Notes: generated by a model not told the origin, from the sequence alone. A stretch of DNA of 64,000 bases from Mycobacterium sp. 852014-50255_SCH5639931 (GCF_001665605.1 NZ_LZSV01000017.1:62001-126000), one strand, 5' to 3'. Positions 1-9,555 are shown, counted from the stretch's first letter. Translations and numbers: made by a program.

Positions 1-126
1 ACGGCGGGCTGGCGCGACAGGAAGGCGGCCTGGATCAACGTCGCGGGGTTCGTGGCCATGGTCTTCAATCTGTTCTTCGTTAACCTGGTGACTGTGGGCC
101 TGCATTCGTATGCGGGCGTGGGGTGA
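1..126 (+). CDS. ccsA: Cytochrome c biogenesis protein CcsA/CcsB, C-terminal end (partial)
   Basis: The window opens inside a reading frame that ends at the TGA at 124-126. The visible 41 residues include a hydrophobic stretch ([17 protein letters not shown]) followed by LHSYAGVG, which is the typical last membrane segment and tail of ResC/CcsA-type proteins that deliver heme to apocytochrome c across the membrane. In M. tuberculosis ccsA (Rv0529) lies directly upstream of the ParA-like gene that follows here, which supports the call. Only the tail is visible, so the heme-binding WWD segment cannot be checked. Confidence 0.8.
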   Translation, partial: TAGWRDRKAAWINVAGFVAMVFNLFFVNLVTVGLHSYAGVG

Positions 127-168
127 CCGCAGCGACCGACCCAAGTAACACAACAAGGGGGAGTGCAC

Positions 169-1467
169 GTGTCCGACCATCCAATGACGGGCGTCGGGAC
201 GCCCGATCAACCGACGACGCAATTGCCTCCGCAGGAGTTGTCCGCCTCGCCGTCGCCGGAAAACGCTGACGAGTCGCTGGCCGACGGCGGCGAAGCGCCG
301 ACTCGCGCCTTCGCCGGATTCCGCACCGAGCGGCGGGTCCCCGGCCCCGAGCGGCGCGAGGCGCCGCCGCCCACCACGCCCAGGCCCGCGGGGATGCCGC
401 CGTGGGACGCCACCCCGGTGACCGGCATCCCGCGGGTCGACCCGACCGCGTACGGCGCCTACTACACGGGCCCGGCCGACGCGCCGCCCCCGCAAGCCCC
501 GCCGCGCCCGGAGCCGCTGCCGCACACGCCGTACCCGGAGCTGTCCACCGGCATGCTGCTGCGGCCCGTCAAGCCGCCGCCCTCCGAAGGCTGGCGGCGA
601 CTGCTCTACGAACTGTCCGGCCACCTGATCAACCTCGGGGAGGGCCCCCGGGCCGCCCGCTACAACAACCTGGTGGCGCAGGTGAACCGGCCGTTGCGCG
701 GGTGCTACCGGATCGCGCTGTTGTCGCTCAAGGGCGGGGTCGGCAAGACGACCATCGCCGCGACCATGGGCGCCACCTTCGCCTCCATCCGCGGTGACCG
801 GGTGGTCGCGGTCGACGCCAACCCGGACCGCGGCACCCTGAGCCAGAAGATCCCGCTGGAGACGGCGGCGACGGTGCGCCAGCTGCTGCACGACGCCGGC
901 AGCATCGAGCGCTACAGCGATGTCCGCCGCTACACCTCGAAGGGCCCGAGCGGGCTGGAGGTGCTGGCGTCGGAGACCGACCCGGCCATCTCGGAGGCGT
1001 TCGGCGCCGACGACTACACCCGGGTCCTGGACGTCCTGGAGCGGTTCTACGGCTTGGTGCTCACCGACTGCGGCCCGGGACTGCTGCATTCGGTGATGTC
1101 GTCGGTACTGGAGAAGGCCGACGTTCTCGTCGTGGTCAGCTCGGGATCCATCGACGGGGCCCGCAGCGCGTCGGCGACGCTGGACTGGTTGGACGCGCAC
1201 GGCCACGAGGAGATGGTCCGCAACTCGGTCGCGGTCATCAACGGGGTGCGGTCGCGAACGGGCAAGGTCGACATGAACAAGGTGGTCGACCACTTCTCCC
1301 GCCGCTGCCGCGCGGTTCAGATCGTGCCGTTCGACCCGCACCTCGAGGAGGGCGCCGAAATCGAGTTGGACCGGCTCAAGCGGTCGACCCGCGAGGCGCT
1401 CACCGAGCTGGCGGCCATTGTCGCCGACGGGTTCCCGGGTGACCAGCGCAATCCCGGAGTCGCGTAG
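169..1467 (+). CDS. MinD/ParA-like P-loop ATPase with Pro-rich N-terminus (Rv0530 type)
   Basis: A 432-residue protein. The first ~130 residues are Pro/Ala-rich and probably disordered. The C-terminal ~260 residues form a MinD/ParA ATPase with the deviant Walker A loop LKGGVGKTT near residue 190, followed by VVAVDANPDRGTLS and a VLTDCGPGL Walker B-like segment. Such proteins bind ATP and usually act in positioning or secretion complexes; the partner here is unknown. GTG at 169 is preferred over GTG at 163 because a GGGGGAG ribosome site at 157-163 then has normal spacing. Ortholog position matches M. tuberculosis Rv0530, directly after ccsA. It converges on the small membrane gene at 1476-1637. 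Confidence 0.85.
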   Translation: MSDHPMTGVGTPDQPTTQLPPQELSASPSPENADESLADGGEAPTRAFAGFRTERRVPGPERREAPPPTTPRPAGMPPWDATPVTGIPRVDPTAYGAYYTGPADAPPPQAPPRPEPLPHTPYPELSTGMLLRPVKPPPSEGWRRLLYELSGHLINLGEGPRAARYNNLVAQVNRPLRGCYRIALLSLKGGVGKTTIAATMGATFASIRGDRVVAVDANPDRGTLSQKIPLETAATVRQLLHDAGSIERYSDVRRYTSKGPSGLEVLASETDPAISEAFGADDYTRVLDVLERFYGLVLTDCGPGLLHSVMSSVLEKADVLVVVSSGSIDGARSASATLDWLDAHGHEEMVRNSVAVINGVRSRTGKVDMNKVVDHFSRRCRAVQIVPFDPHLEEGAEIELDRLKRSTREALTELAAIVADGFPGDQRNPGVA

Positions 1468-1475
1468 AGCGAGCC

Positions 1476-1637
1476 TTAACGGGGGTTGTTGTCCCCGTGC
1501 CCTAACCGCCGTAAGAAGTCTGGATCGTCGTCCGGCCCGATAACGCGCGTCTTCGCCCGGTTGGTTTGTGACCGAGCCGTCCGCCAGCCAACGTAGATCA
1601 GCGTCCCCAACATCAGGACGAGCAGCAGGTAGAGCAC
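1476..1637 (-). CDS. Small single-pass membrane protein, 53 aa (Rv0530A type)
   Basis: A short gene on the minus strand starting at GTG 1637 and ending at TAA 1476-1478. It is preceded by a strong GGAGG ribosome site (1644-1648) at six-base spacing. The product begins with a hydrophobic helix (LYLLLVLMLGTLIYVGW), then a basic and acidic tail with VIGPDDDPDFLRRL. It sits where M. tuberculosis has the tiny gene Rv0530A. The good ribosome site, membrane helix and matching position make it likely real. No function is known. Its 3' end lies eight bases from the end of the convergent ATPase gene. Confidence 0.8.
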   Translation of the reverse strand: MLYLLLVLMLGTLIYVGWRTARSQTNRAKTRVIGPDDDPDFLRRLGHGDNNPR

Positions 1638-1683
1638 TCAACACCTCCGTTGACGAATATACCCGCGTCGTAGGCTCTCCCCT

Positions 1684-2043
1684 GTGTCAGAAGGAGCTAG
1701 CGACAACAGCGCTGGGGACCGCGTGGACGAGGGCGGGCCGCAACGCGCCGGCCGTCGGGCGGTCGTCGACGTTCTGCTCTACGCGGGGGCGCGGCTGCTG
1801 CTGGCGGTGGCGCTTGCCGCGGCAATCTACGGGGTGGCGCGCCTGATGGGTGTCAGCCAGTTTCCGATCGCGGTCGCCGCGTTGTTCGCTCTCATCATCG
1901 CCATGCCCCTGGGCATTTGGCTGTTCGGCCCGCTGCGCCGGCGCGCTACCGCGTCGCTGGCGATCGCCGGCGAGCGCCGGCGCCGGGAGCGCGAGCAATT
2001 GCGGGCGCGGTTGCAGGGTGAGGCGCCGACCGACGACGCGTGA
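1684..2043 (+). CDS. DUF4229-type small membrane protein (Rv0531 type)
   Basis: A 119-residue protein. A polar N-terminus of about 25 residues precedes two predicted membrane helices (about 27-50 and 55-78). A strongly charged Arg/Glu-rich tail (ERRRREREQLRARLQ) probably faces the cytoplasm. Length and layout fit the DUF4229 family of mycobacterial membrane proteins, and the position matches Rv0531. Function is unknown. The start is GTG 1684; no strong ribosome site is visible, so a short or leaderless 5' end is possible. It ends six bases before the convergent fabH stop. Confidence 0.75.
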   Translation: MSEGASDNSAGDRVDEGGPQRAGRRAVVDVLLYAGARLLLAVALAAAIYGVARLMGVSQFPIAVAALFALIIAMPLGIWLFGPLRRRATASLAIAGERRRREREQLRARLQGEAPTDDA

Positions 2044-2049
2044 GACCGG

Positions 2050-3057
2050 TCAGAAGTTGGGCATCCGGACGACCTGCGCGGCGTAACTGAGGCCCGCGCC
2101 GTAACCGATCAGCAGGGCGAGGTCGCCCGGCCTGGCCGCCCCGGTCGCCAGCAGTTCGGCCATCGCCAGGGGGATGGAAGCCGCCGACGTGTTGCCGGTG
2201 TGCTCGATGTCGTTGGCGACGATGGCGTCCGGCCGCAACTCGAGGCCCTTGGCCAGGACCTCGTTGATGCGGCTGTTGGCCTGGTGCGGCACGAACACGT
2301 CGATCTCATCGGGCCTGACGCCCGCCGCGTCCATCGCCTGCCGGCCGACCTTGCCCATCTCGAATGCCGCCCACCGGAACACCGCGCTGCCCTCGAGCCG
2401 CAGGAACGGGCGGGGCCCCGTGGGGGCGTCCATGTAGTCGATCCAGTCGATGTCCTGGCGTATCGCCAGGGCCTGCTCGCCGTCACTGCCCCAGACGGTC
2501 GGCCCGATGCCCTGATCGGGCGTCTCGCCGACCACCACTCCGGCCGCGCCGTCGGCGAAGATGAAGCAGTTGGTGCGGTCCTGCATGTCCACGGTGGGGG
2601 ACAGCTTCTCCGAACCGAGGACCAGCACCTTGGCGGCGGTCCCGCCGCGGATCATGTCGGCCGCGACACCGAGCGCGTAGCCGAACCCGGCACACCCCGC
2701 CGAGACGTCGAACGCGGGCACGCCGGTGGAGCCCAGCGCCGCGGCGACGGCCGGGGCGCAGGCCGGGGTCTGCAGAAAATGCGTGCTGGTCGCGACGATC
2801 ACGCAGTCGATGTCCGACGACGTCAACCCGGCGTTCGCGATCGCCTGCCGTCCGGCCTCGGTGGCCATCGACGCGGCGGATTCGTCGCGGGCGGCGAACC
2901 GGCGGGTCTTGATCCCGGTGCGGGAGTAGATCCACTCGTCGGACGATTCGATGTTCTCGCAGATCTCGTCGTTGGTGACCACCCGTTCGGGGCGGTACGC
3001 CCCGACGCTGAGCATGCCGATGTTCGTCGGTCCACTGGTCGCGGCGATCTGCTTCAT
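2050..3057 (-). CDS. fabH: Beta-ketoacyl-ACP synthase III (FabH)
   Basis: A 335-residue condensing enzyme. It joins an acyl-CoA to malonyl-AcpM, linking FAS-I products to the FAS-II elongation cycle that makes mycolic acids. The catalytic triad is visible: Cys in VSAGCAGF, His in [11 protein letters not shown] and Asn in HTGNTSAAS; the C-terminal [16 protein letters not shown] motif is also intact. An upstream in-frame ATG at 3117 exists, but the 335-residue form starting MKQIAATSG matches the usual family length and the start of Rv0533c. It lies head to tail with menA on the minus strand. Confidence 0.95.
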   Translation of the reverse strand: MKQIAATSGPTNIGMLSVGAYRPERVVTNDEICENIESSDEWIYSRTGIKTRRFAARDESAASMATEAGRQAIANAGLTSSDIDCVIVATSTHFLQTPACAPAVAAALGSTGVPAFDVSAGCAGFGYALGVAADMIRGGTAAKVLVLGSEKLSPTVDMQDRTNCFIFADGAAGVVVGETPDQGIGPTVWGSDGEQALAIRQDIDWIDYMDAPTGPRPFLRLEGSAVFRWAAFEMGKVGRQAMDAAGVRPDEIDVFVPHQANSRINEVLAKGLELRPDAIVANDIEHTGNTSAASIPLAMAELLATGAARPGDLALLIGYGAGLSYAAQVVRMPNF

Positions 3058-3225
3058 TGCTGTCCCCGATCGGTGCTCGCTGTGAACGGCCATCGGTCCC
3101 CGACGCCGGTCCCTCATTGTTATCGGATCCGGTCGCGCTAGTTCACTCGAGTGTGCATTTACGGCGGCGACACGCCGCGAAACGCCGCCGCCAGTGCACA
3201 GTCAACGCCGCGGGCGCACGCTCGG

Positions 3226-4098
3226 TCAGCCGGCCAGCGCCAGCGCCGCGGCCACCGCGATCGCCCAGGCGACCATGGCCAGCCCGGTATCCCGCAGCAC
3301 GGGAATCAACTCTCGGCCGCCGCGTCCCGATCGCACCGGACCCGCCGCACGCAGCGCCAGGGGCGTGGCAACGAATCCCACGGCGCACCACGGCGTCGCC
3401 GCCATCAGCACCAGGGTCAATATCCCGGCGGTCGCCAGCAGCGCCTGGTACAGCAGGCGGGTGCGGGCGTCGCCCAGCCGCACCGCCAGCGTGATCTTCC
3501 CCGACTGCGCGTCGGTGGGAATGTCCCGCAGGTTGTTGGCGACCAGCACCGACGACGACAACGCCCCGATCGACACCGCGAGCGCCACCCCCACCCAGTC
3601 CACCCGCAGCGACTGGGTGTACTCGGTGCCGAGCACGGCCACCAGGCCGAAGAACACGAACACCGCGACCTCACCGAAACCGGCGTAGCCGTAGGGTTTC
3701 GAGCCGCCCGTGTACAGCCACGCGCCGGCGATGCACACCGCCCCCACGGCGATCAGCCACAGCGCGCTGACGAGCGCGAGCGCCAGGCCGGCCGCCGCCC
3801 CGAACGCCAGGCTCGCCACCGCGGCGGCCAGCACCGAGCGGGGGGACGCCAGCCGCGAGCCCACCAGGCGCACCGGGCCGGCCCGGTCGTCGTCGGTGCC
3901 GCGGATGCCGTCGGAGTAGTCGTTGGCGTAGTTGACACCGACGGTCAGCGCGACCGCGACGGCCAGCGCCAGCAGCGCCTTCCACCACACCGCGGATCCC
4001 AGCCACGCCGCCGCGCCGGTGCCCGCGACCACCGGCGCCACCGCGTTGGGCAGCGTCCGCGGCCGCGCACCAGAGATCCACTGCCCGAAATTGGCCAC
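3226..4098 (-). CDS. menA: 1,4-dihydroxy-2-naphthoate prenyltransferase (MenA)
   Basis: A 290-residue UbiA-family membrane enzyme that attaches the polyprenyl chain to 1,4-dihydroxy-2-naphthoate, giving demethylmenaquinone. Both Asp-rich diphosphate/Mg sites are present: [13 protein letters not shown] near residues 59-71 and NNLRDIPTD near 188-196. About eight hydrophobic segments are visible. Length and position match Rv0534c. The substrates come from MenB/MenE and from a polyprenyl diphosphate synthase such as the one at 56523-57539; the product goes to MenG (54124-54816). About 170 bases without coding content (3058-3225) separate it from fabH. Confidence 0.95.
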   Translation of the reverse strand: MANFGQWISGARPRTLPNAVAPVVAGTGAAAWLGSAVWWKALLALAVAVALTVGVNYANDYSDGIRGTDDDRAGPVRLVGSRLASPRSVLAAAVASLAFGAAAGLALALVSALWLIAVGAVCIAGAWLYTGGSKPYGYAGFGEVAVFVFFGLVAVLGTEYTQSLRVDWVGVALAVSIGALSSSVLVANNLRDIPTDAQSGKITLAVRLGDARTRLLYQALLATAGILTLVLMAATPWCAVGFVATPLALRAAGPVRSGRGGRELIPVLRDTGLAMVAWAIAVAAALALAG

Positions 4099-4154
4099 GC
4101 ACGCATCCTGCCAGGGGCCCGGCGCGCCCCCGCACCCGCGATCGGCGTGGGGCC

Positions 4155-4949
4155 ATGCACCACAATGGGCTGATGCTCGGAGTCATCGGCGGCAGCGGCT
4201 TCTACACCTTCTTCGAGTCCGACACCCGCGCCGTCGACGTCGACACCCCGTACGGCCCGCCCAGCGCCCCGGTGACGATCGGCGCCGTCGGGGGACACGA
4301 GGTCGCGTTCTTGCCCCGGCACGGGACCACACACCAGTTCTCGGCGCACACCGTGCCGTATCGGGCCAACATGTGGGCGCTGCGCAAGCTCGGGGTGCGA
4401 CGGGTTTTCGGCCCGTGCGCCGTCGGCAGCCTGAACCTCAACAACGGACCGGGCGCGGTGGTGGTGCCCGACCAGCTGGTGGATCGCACCAGCGGCCGCC
4501 CCGACACGTACTTCGACTCCGGCGGCATCCACGTCGACTTCGCCGACCCGTACTGCCCCACCCTGCGCGCCGCGGTGGCCGGCCTGCCCAATGTGGTCGA
4601 CGGTGGCACCATGGTCGTGATCCAGGGCCCGCGGTTTTCCACGCGCGCGGAAAGCCAGTGGTTCGCCTCCGCCGGGTTCTCGCTGGTCAACATGACCGGC
4701 TACCCGGAGGCGGTGCTCGCGCGTGAACTCGAAATGTGCTATGCCACAATCGCTTTGGTCACCGACCTGGACGCCGGTATCGCGGCCGGCGAGGGCGTGA
4801 CGACCGTCGAGGTGTTCGCCGAATTCGAGAAGAACATCGGGGGATTCAAGGAGCTGGTGCGCCAGGCCATCGGCCGCGTCGCCGACGAACACAACTGCAC
4901 GCACTGCCTGCCGCACACCGGCGTCACGCTGCCCCTCGAGCTGCCGTGA
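4155..4949 (+). CDS. S-methyl-5'-thioadenosine phosphorylase (Rv0535 type)
   Basis: A 264-residue purine phosphorylase that splits methylthioadenosine with phosphate into adenine and methylthioribose-1-phosphate, recycling the by-product of polyamine synthesis. The phosphate loop GVIGGSGFY, the block [18 protein letters not shown] and the signature [13 protein letters not shown] are intact. An inner ATG at 4173 (MLGVIGG) is an alternative start, but the longer form matches my recollection of Rv0535. The stop overlaps the next gene's GTG as GTGA (4946-4949), so the two are probably translationally coupled. Confidence 0.9.
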   Translation: MHHNGLMLGVIGGSGFYTFFESDTRAVDVDTPYGPPSAPVTIGAVGGHEVAFLPRHGTTHQFSAHTVPYRANMWALRKLGVRRVFGPCAVGSLNLNNGPGAVVVPDQLVDRTSGRPDTYFDSGGIHVDFADPYCPTLRAAVAGLPNVVDGGTMVVIQGPRFSTRAESQWFASAGFSLVNMTGYPEAVLARELEMCYATIALVTDLDAGIAAGEGVTTVEVFAEFEKNIGGFKELVRQAIGRVADEHNCTHCLPHTGVTLPLELP

Positions 4950-5974
4950 GGGTGTTGCTCACCGGGGCGGCCGGTTTCATCGGTTCGCGGGTGGCCGCGG
5001 CGCTGCGGTCGGCGGGCCACGACGTGGTCGGCGTCGACGTGTTGCTACCGGCGGCCCACGGCCCGAATCCGGTGCTGCCGCAGGGATGTCACCGCGTCGA
5101 CGTCCGCGACGCCGACGCCCTGGCGCCCCTGCTGGACGGGGTGGACCTGGTCTGCCACCAGGCGGCGATGGTCGGTGCGGGCGTGGACGCCGCCGACGCC
5201 CCCGCCTACGGCGGCCACAACGATTTCGCCACCACGGTCCTGCTGGCGCAGATGTTCGCCACCGGGGTGCGCCGCCTGGTGCTGGCGTCGTCGATGGTGG
5301 TGTACGGGCAGGGCCGTTACCACTGCGGGCAGCACGGACACGTCGACCCGTTGCCGCGGCGGCGCGCCGACCTCGACGCCGGGAGCTTCGAACACCGTTG
5401 CCCGATCGGGGATGAGGAACTGCAGTGGCGCCTCGTCGACGAGGACGCCGCGCTGCGACCGCGCAGCCTGTACGCGGCCAGCAAGACCGCGCAGGAGCAC
5501 TACGCGCTGGCGTGGTCGGAGTCGACGGGCGGTTCGGTGGTGGCGTTGCGCTACCACAACGTCTACGGCCCCGGGATGCCGCGCGACACCCCGTATTCCG
5601 GGGTGGCGGCCATCTTCCGGTCGTCGCTCGAAAGGGGCGAGCCGCCAAGGGTTTTCGAGGACGGCGGCCAGATGCGGGACTTCGTCCACGTCGACGATGT
5701 GGCCGCCGCGAACCTCGCGGCGACCCAGGAGATCGACGGATTCACCGCGGTCAACGTCTGTTCCGGGCGGCCCGTCTCCATCCTGCAGGTGGCCGGCGCG
5801 CTGTGCGACGCGCGCGGCGGTGCACTCTCGCCCGTGATCACCGGCCAGTACCGCAGCGGCGACGTGCGCCACATCGTCGCCGATCCGTCCCGGGCGGCCG
5901 AGGTGCTCGGCTTCCGCGCGGCCATCGACCCGGCCGAGGGCCTGCGCGAGTTTGCGTTCGCCCCGCTGCGCTGA
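4946..5974 (+). CDS. NAD-dependent nucleotide-sugar epimerase/dehydratase (Rv0536, GalE3 type)
   Basis: A 342-residue extended short-chain dehydrogenase. The NAD-binding GAAGFIGS is at residues 7-14 and the catalytic YAASK appears near residue 180, with Ser of LASSMVVYG upstream. RYHNVYGPGMP is a typical sugar-nucleotide epimerase/dehydratase substrate block. The exact sugar cannot be read from sequence; GalE3 is the name used in M. tuberculosis without firm proof. It starts at GTG 4946, overlapping the phosphorylase stop by four bases. It converges with the membrane protein gene, leaving only five bases between them. Confidence 0.85.
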   Translation: MRVLLTGAAGFIGSRVAAALRSAGHDVVGVDVLLPAAHGPNPVLPQGCHRVDVRDADALAPLLDGVDLVCHQAAMVGAGVDAADAPAYGGHNDFATTVLLAQMFATGVRRLVLASSMVVYGQGRYHCGQHGHVDPLPRRRADLDAGSFEHRCPIGDEELQWRLVDEDAALRPRSLYAASKTAQEHYALAWSESTGGSVVALRYHNVYGPGMPRDTPYSGVAAIFRSSLERGEPPRVFEDGGQMRDFVHVDDVAAANLAATQEIDGFTAVNVCSGRPVSILQVAGALCDARGGALSPVITGQYRSGDVRHIVADPSRAAEVLGFRAAIDPAEGLREFAFAPLR

Positions 5975-5979
5975 GCGCC

Positions 5980-7653
5980 CTACGCCTGCGGCGGCCGGTA
6001 GATCTTGGGCTTCTGGACCGGAATCTGTCGCGTCGCGGAGTCGTCGCCGCGGAAGAGCCGCGGGCCGGTGGTGATCCGGGTGGTGGCCGCGGCCGACGGC
6101 GGGGCGGCGTGGCCCACCGGGACCCGCGCCCTCGGCGCGGCCGGAGCGCCGCCCGCCGGCACGGCGGGCTTGGGGACGGCGCGGCGGCGGCGCACGCGGC
6201 GGCCGCGCAGCTGCCCGGTGACGATGGCGGCCCCCAGGATGCACAACGCCAGTCCGCACAGCGTCACATCGAAGGTGCTGGTGATCTGCTGGGCGAGGTT
6301 GTTGCCGTAGACCGGGTGCTGCGCGGGGGAGTTGGCTGAGTCCGCGAACCGTGGCGCCAGCACCACGCCCACGACGACGCGGGCGACGCTGAGCGTGGCG
6401 ACCAGACCGCACAGCGACGAGATCAGTCGCGCCGAGTGAGCGGCGTGGCGCAGGTTGATGCGCAGCCAGATCGCCAGCACCGCGGTGGCCAGATCGAACG
6501 CGGCCAGGACCATGCTGTCGTACCGGGAGAAGGGGTAGTCCAGGCTCACGGCGACGAAGAGGTCGGTCAACCGCATCAGCATCGAGCCCACGCTCCATAC
6601 GGCGATGAGCAGCAAGCCATTTCGGGCCGCCACCCGCCAAGCGCTCTCCTCGGCCCCGGTCGTGTTGCGGTGACCGAACAGGGTTTGCGGCGCGAACATC
6701 GCGGCGGCCGCCGCCCACGCCAAATAGCCCTCGAAGCCCACCCCGGCGGTCGACGTGTTCTGCGCGATGCCGTGGAACGCGTCGACATCCCGCCCCAGGG
6801 GCAGGATCCACACCAAGATCCCGGCGACCAGTGTCGACGTGCCGAGCGCGACGGTGGCCAGCCGCCCGGCCCTGGTGCTGCGCAGCAACCACCTGGCGGC
6901 GACCAGCACGGCCACCAGCGCCACGGCGCCGTACACCACCGCCGTCACAATGACCGCCACGTTCTGCTTGCCGAATGCGCCGGCGCCGCCGGTGTTCTGC
7001 AGCGCGTAGCGAACCCGCCAGTACAGGTTGAAGCCAAAGCTGAGCGCCGCCAACGCCATCGACGCGTAGCCGATGAGCCGGGCCGACCTCAGCCAGCCGG
7101 TGTGCTCGTCGCCCTCGGGAACCGGTCCCGTGTGGGCGCCGGCGGCCACCGCTTGGGCGCTCAGCATGCAGCCGGCGATTCCCACCCACGCCCCCGGCCC
7201 CACCCCGCCCGGCACGTTGACCGTGCCACCGAACCGGACGGTCTCGAACGCGTCGAAGACCACGAACGCCAGCACCAGCAGCGCGTAGGGGACGTTGAGT
7301 CCCAGGCGAATCCGGCCCGCCCCCGCGGGGTTGAAACGCGCGCCGGAGGACCTCCAGGAACCGGCCACGGCGACGGCGACGACGGACAGCGCGGTCACGG
7401 CGAGCAACATCGCGAAGAGGGTCGGACTGCTGCCGGGGATCCCGACGCCGAAGTACAGATTCCACGGCAGGAACAGCGCGAAGACGAGCAGCGCGATCGC
7501 GGTCAGGTCGCTGACGATGTGCCAGCGCCGTGTCGTCGCGTTCCCCGCCACCGGCGGAGCGCCGGCGGCCGGCCGGATGATGCGAGCGGTTTGCTGCGCC
7601 TGACCGGGATCGATGGGGCCGGTCGGCGCGTCGTCACTGCTCTGGATCACCAT
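5980..7653 (-). CDS. Polytopic integral membrane protein (Rv0537c type)
   Basis: A 557-residue protein with a polar N-terminus (~45 residues), a central region of about ten to twelve hydrophobic segments, and a Pro/Ala/Arg-rich cytoplasmic-looking tail from about residue 475. No catalytic motif is recognised. Position and neighbours match M. tuberculosis Rv0537c, which is also an uncharacterised membrane protein. The ATG at 7653 follows a G-rich run that can serve as ribosome site. It is divergent from the large Pro/Thr-rich membrane protein gene at 7932, with 278 bases between them likely holding both promoters. Confidence 0.75.
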   Translation of the reverse strand: MVIQSSDDAPTGPIDPGQAQQTARIIRPAAGAPPVAGNATTRRWHIVSDLTAIALLVFALFLPWNLYFGVGIPGSSPTLFAMLLAVTALSVVAVAVAGSWRSSGARFNPAGAGRIRLGLNVPYALLVLAFVVFDAFETVRFGGTVNVPGGVGPGAWVGIAGCMLSAQAVAAGAHTGPVPEGDEHTGWLRSARLIGYASMALAALSFGFNLYWRVRYALQNTGGAGAFGKQNVAVIVTAVVYGAVALVAVLVAARWLLRSTRAGRLATVALGTSTLVAGILVWILPLGRDVDAFHGIAQNTSTAGVGFEGYLAWAAAAAMFAPQTLFGHRNTTGAEESAWRVAARNGLLLIAVWSVGSMLMRLTDLFVAVSLDYPFSRYDSMVLAAFDLATAVLAIWLRINLRHAAHSARLISSLCGLVATLSVARVVVGVVLAPRFADSANSPAQHPVYGNNLAQQITSTFDVTLCGLALCILGAAIVTGQLRGRRVRRRRAVPKPAVPAGGAPAAPRARVPVGHAAPPSAAATTRITTGPRLFRGDDSATRQIPVQKPKIYRPPQA

Positions 7654-7931
7654 GCCCCCCGGAATTCAAGGACGGTCAATCGTGGCGCAGGTTCGGTCGC
7701 GCTGCGGGTGAATACCCTGCCGAGGCGGCCGGACTGCTCGCTTGCGAACATATTCTCCGTTCGGACGCCCTCGCAGATTCCCCCGCGACCGTCCTGTCGT
7801 TCGAGAAGCTGGTTACGCTGCGCTATGGGCAAACATTGTCGCCCGAATAACGGATACTGCCAACGGTATCGCAAGTGTAATGATGCCGGGACATTGCTGG
7901 TCGTGGGGTAGCCAGCCGAAGGAGAACCGGG

Positions 7932-9548
7932 ATGGACGTCGTGTTGGGGGTCGCGGTCACGGGCCCGGTTGCCCGCTTGGCGCTTGTCGGGCCGGGCGCG
8001 GACGTGATCGACCAATCCGTCGTCGACCTGGAGGAGAACCCGGTCGGCAAACTCACCGAGACGGTGGTGGGCACCAATCGGCTCCTGGCGGACGAGAACC
8101 ACCGGCTGGTCGGCACCCGGGTGTGCTGGAGCGACGATCCTCGGGCCGGCCAGCTACGGCAGGCGCTGGAAGATTCCGGCGTTTCCAACGTCGCGTTGCT
8201 CTCCGATTCGCAGGCGGTGGCCGCCCTGATGCGCGCGGCCGGCCGCCCCGGCGCCGCCGCGCTGGTGCTGGACGACGCGACGGCGACGCTGTCGGTGCCG
8301 GGTTCCGCCGATGACCAAAACGCGCCGCCGACCGTGCTGGCCAGGGAGGCGGTCGCCGGCGGCGACGCGACCGCGATGTTCAACACGATGATGGCCCAAC
8401 TCAGCGCCCAGGCCGACGCCCCGGGCGACGTGTACCTGGTGGGCGCTTCGCCCGAGCTGGCCCAGGTCGCCGACCAGTTCCGCGATGCGTCGACCATGCG
8501 GGTGCAGGTCGCCGACGACCCCTCCTTCGCGATCGCCCGGGGCGCGGCGATGGCCGCCGCGGCGCAGACGGCGTTGTCGGCCGGGGATGCCACGGCGATG
8601 GCGCCGGCCGTGGGACTCACCGGCGACGAGACCGCGATGGCGCCCGGGCTCACCGGGGATGAGACCGCCATGGCGCCCGGGCTCACCGGGGATGAGACGA
8701 CGCTCGTGCCGCCGGCAGATGTGGAGGAACCACAGCTGGCGTACTCGATGACCGACGATGCCGAGCCGTTCGCCGGCGACGAGTACGGCCCCGAATACGA
8801 CGACGTCGACGACTTCGACGAGACCACGGCCATCCCCTCGCGGTTGAGCCGCCGATCCTTGGTGGTGGGCAATGCCGTGCTCGCCTTCGCGGTCATCGGT
8901 TTCGCGTCGCTGGCCGCCGCGGTGGCCATTGCGGTCCGTCCCACCGCGAGTCAACAGCCGGTGGTGGGACACCAGAACGCCGCCCCGGGCAAGTTCATGC
9001 CGTTGCTGCCGACCCAGCAGCAGGCGCCGGTGCCACCGCCCCCGGTTGATCAGCCCAACGCGGGTTTCCAGGGCGGCGTCATCCCGGACGCCAACGGTCT
9101 TATTCCGGCACAGGGCGGCGGGCCGGCCGTCCCCGCTGCGCCGGTGTCGCCCGGCTTCGTACCCAACCCGAATCCCGCTGTGCCCGTTCCGGTCCCGATC
9201 ATCGTTCCGGTCCCGGTGTATCCCCCATACAACCCGCCGACGTTCACGACGCCGACGACCACGACGACGATCACTACCACGACACCGACGACCACGACAC
9301 CGACCACGACGACGCCCACCACGACGGAGCCGTCCACCACAACGCCAACCACGACCACGCCGACGACAACGACACCGCACGTGACCACGACCACCCCGCC
9401 GACGAGCTCGAAGGAGCCGTACACCTCGACCCAAGCGCCGACAACCCAGGCGCCGCCGCCGAGCACGCACGAAACGACGGCGGCGCCGCACACGCAGAAC
9501 CCGCAAACGCTCGCCCCGCAGGAGCCACGCATCCATCGCGGGTTCTGA
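7932..9548 (+). CDS. Membrane protein with actin-like-ATPase-type N-domain and extracellular Pro/Thr-rich tail (Rv0538 type)
   Basis: A 538-residue protein. Residues 1-215 form a domain seen in mycobacterial DUF7159-type proteins, with a fold reminiscent of sugar kinase/actin ATPases by pattern only. Residues 227-255 are three tandem copies of an 11-residue unit (GLTGDETAMAP). An acidic stretch follows, then one membrane helix near residue 312-336. The rest is a long outside tail, first Pro/Val-rich, then a Thr/Pro run (TTTPTTTTP repeats) near 437-515. AAGGAG precedes the ATG at normal spacing. Such Thr/Pro stretches in mycobacteria are often O-mannosylated (family inference). Position matches Rv0538. 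Function is unknown. Confidence 0.8.
   Translation: MDVVLGVAVTGPVARLALVGPGADVIDQSVVDLEENPVGKLTETVVGTNRLLADENHRLVGTRVCWSDDPRAGQLRQALEDSGVSNVALLSDSQAVAALMRAAGRPGAAALVLDDATATLSVPGSADDQNAPPTVLAREAVAGGDATAMFNTMMAQLSAQADAPGDVYLVGASPELAQVADQFRDASTMRVQVADDPSFAIARGAAMAAAAQTALSAGDATAMAPAVGLTGDETAMAPGLTGDETAMAPGLTGDETTLVPPADVEEPQLAYSMTDDAEPFAGDEYGPEYDDVDDFDETTAIPSRLSRRSLVVGNAVLAFAVIGFASLAAAVAIAVRPTASQQPVVGHQNAAPGKFMPLLPTQQQAPVPPPPVDQPNAGFQGGVIPDANGLIPAQGGGPAVPAAPVSPGFVPNPNPAVPVPVPIIVPVPVYPPYNPPTFTTPTTTTTITTTTPTTTTPTTTTPTTTEPSTTTPTTTTPTTTTPHVTTTTPPTSSKEPYTSTQAPTTQAPPPSTHETTAAPHTQNPQTLAPQEPRIHRGF
8613..8699 (+). repeat. 33-bp tandem repeat, 2.6 copies, inside the Rv0538-type gene
   Basis: Two full 33-base units (8613-8645 and 8646-8678) and a 21-base partial third encode GLTGDETAMAP. 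Units two and three are almost identical at DNA level; unit one differs at several synonymous positions. The unit length keeps the reading frame, so copy number could vary between strains without breaking the gene. Confidence 0.85.
9250..9420 (+). repeat. Low-complexity ACC/ACG (Thr-Pro) run
   Basis: A stretch dominated by ACC, ACG and CCG codons encoding blocks of three to five Thr separated by Pro. It forms the outer tail of the Rv0538-type protein. It has no fixed spacer/repeat structure and is protein-coding throughout. Confidence 0.8.
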
Positions 9549-9555
9549 GGCGTCC

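Noticed and set aside
5045..7465. 806-residue open frame on the minus strand overlapping the epimerase and the membrane protein gene
   Set aside because: Composition is Arg/Gly/Ala-rich as expected for an antisense or shifted frame at high GC, no motif appears, and two well-supported genes occupy the region.
9250..9420. Repeat run as a possible CRISPR array
   Set aside because: No constant repeat with unique spacers; the bases are in frame Thr/Pro codons of a membrane protein. No CRISPR array seen anywhere in the window.
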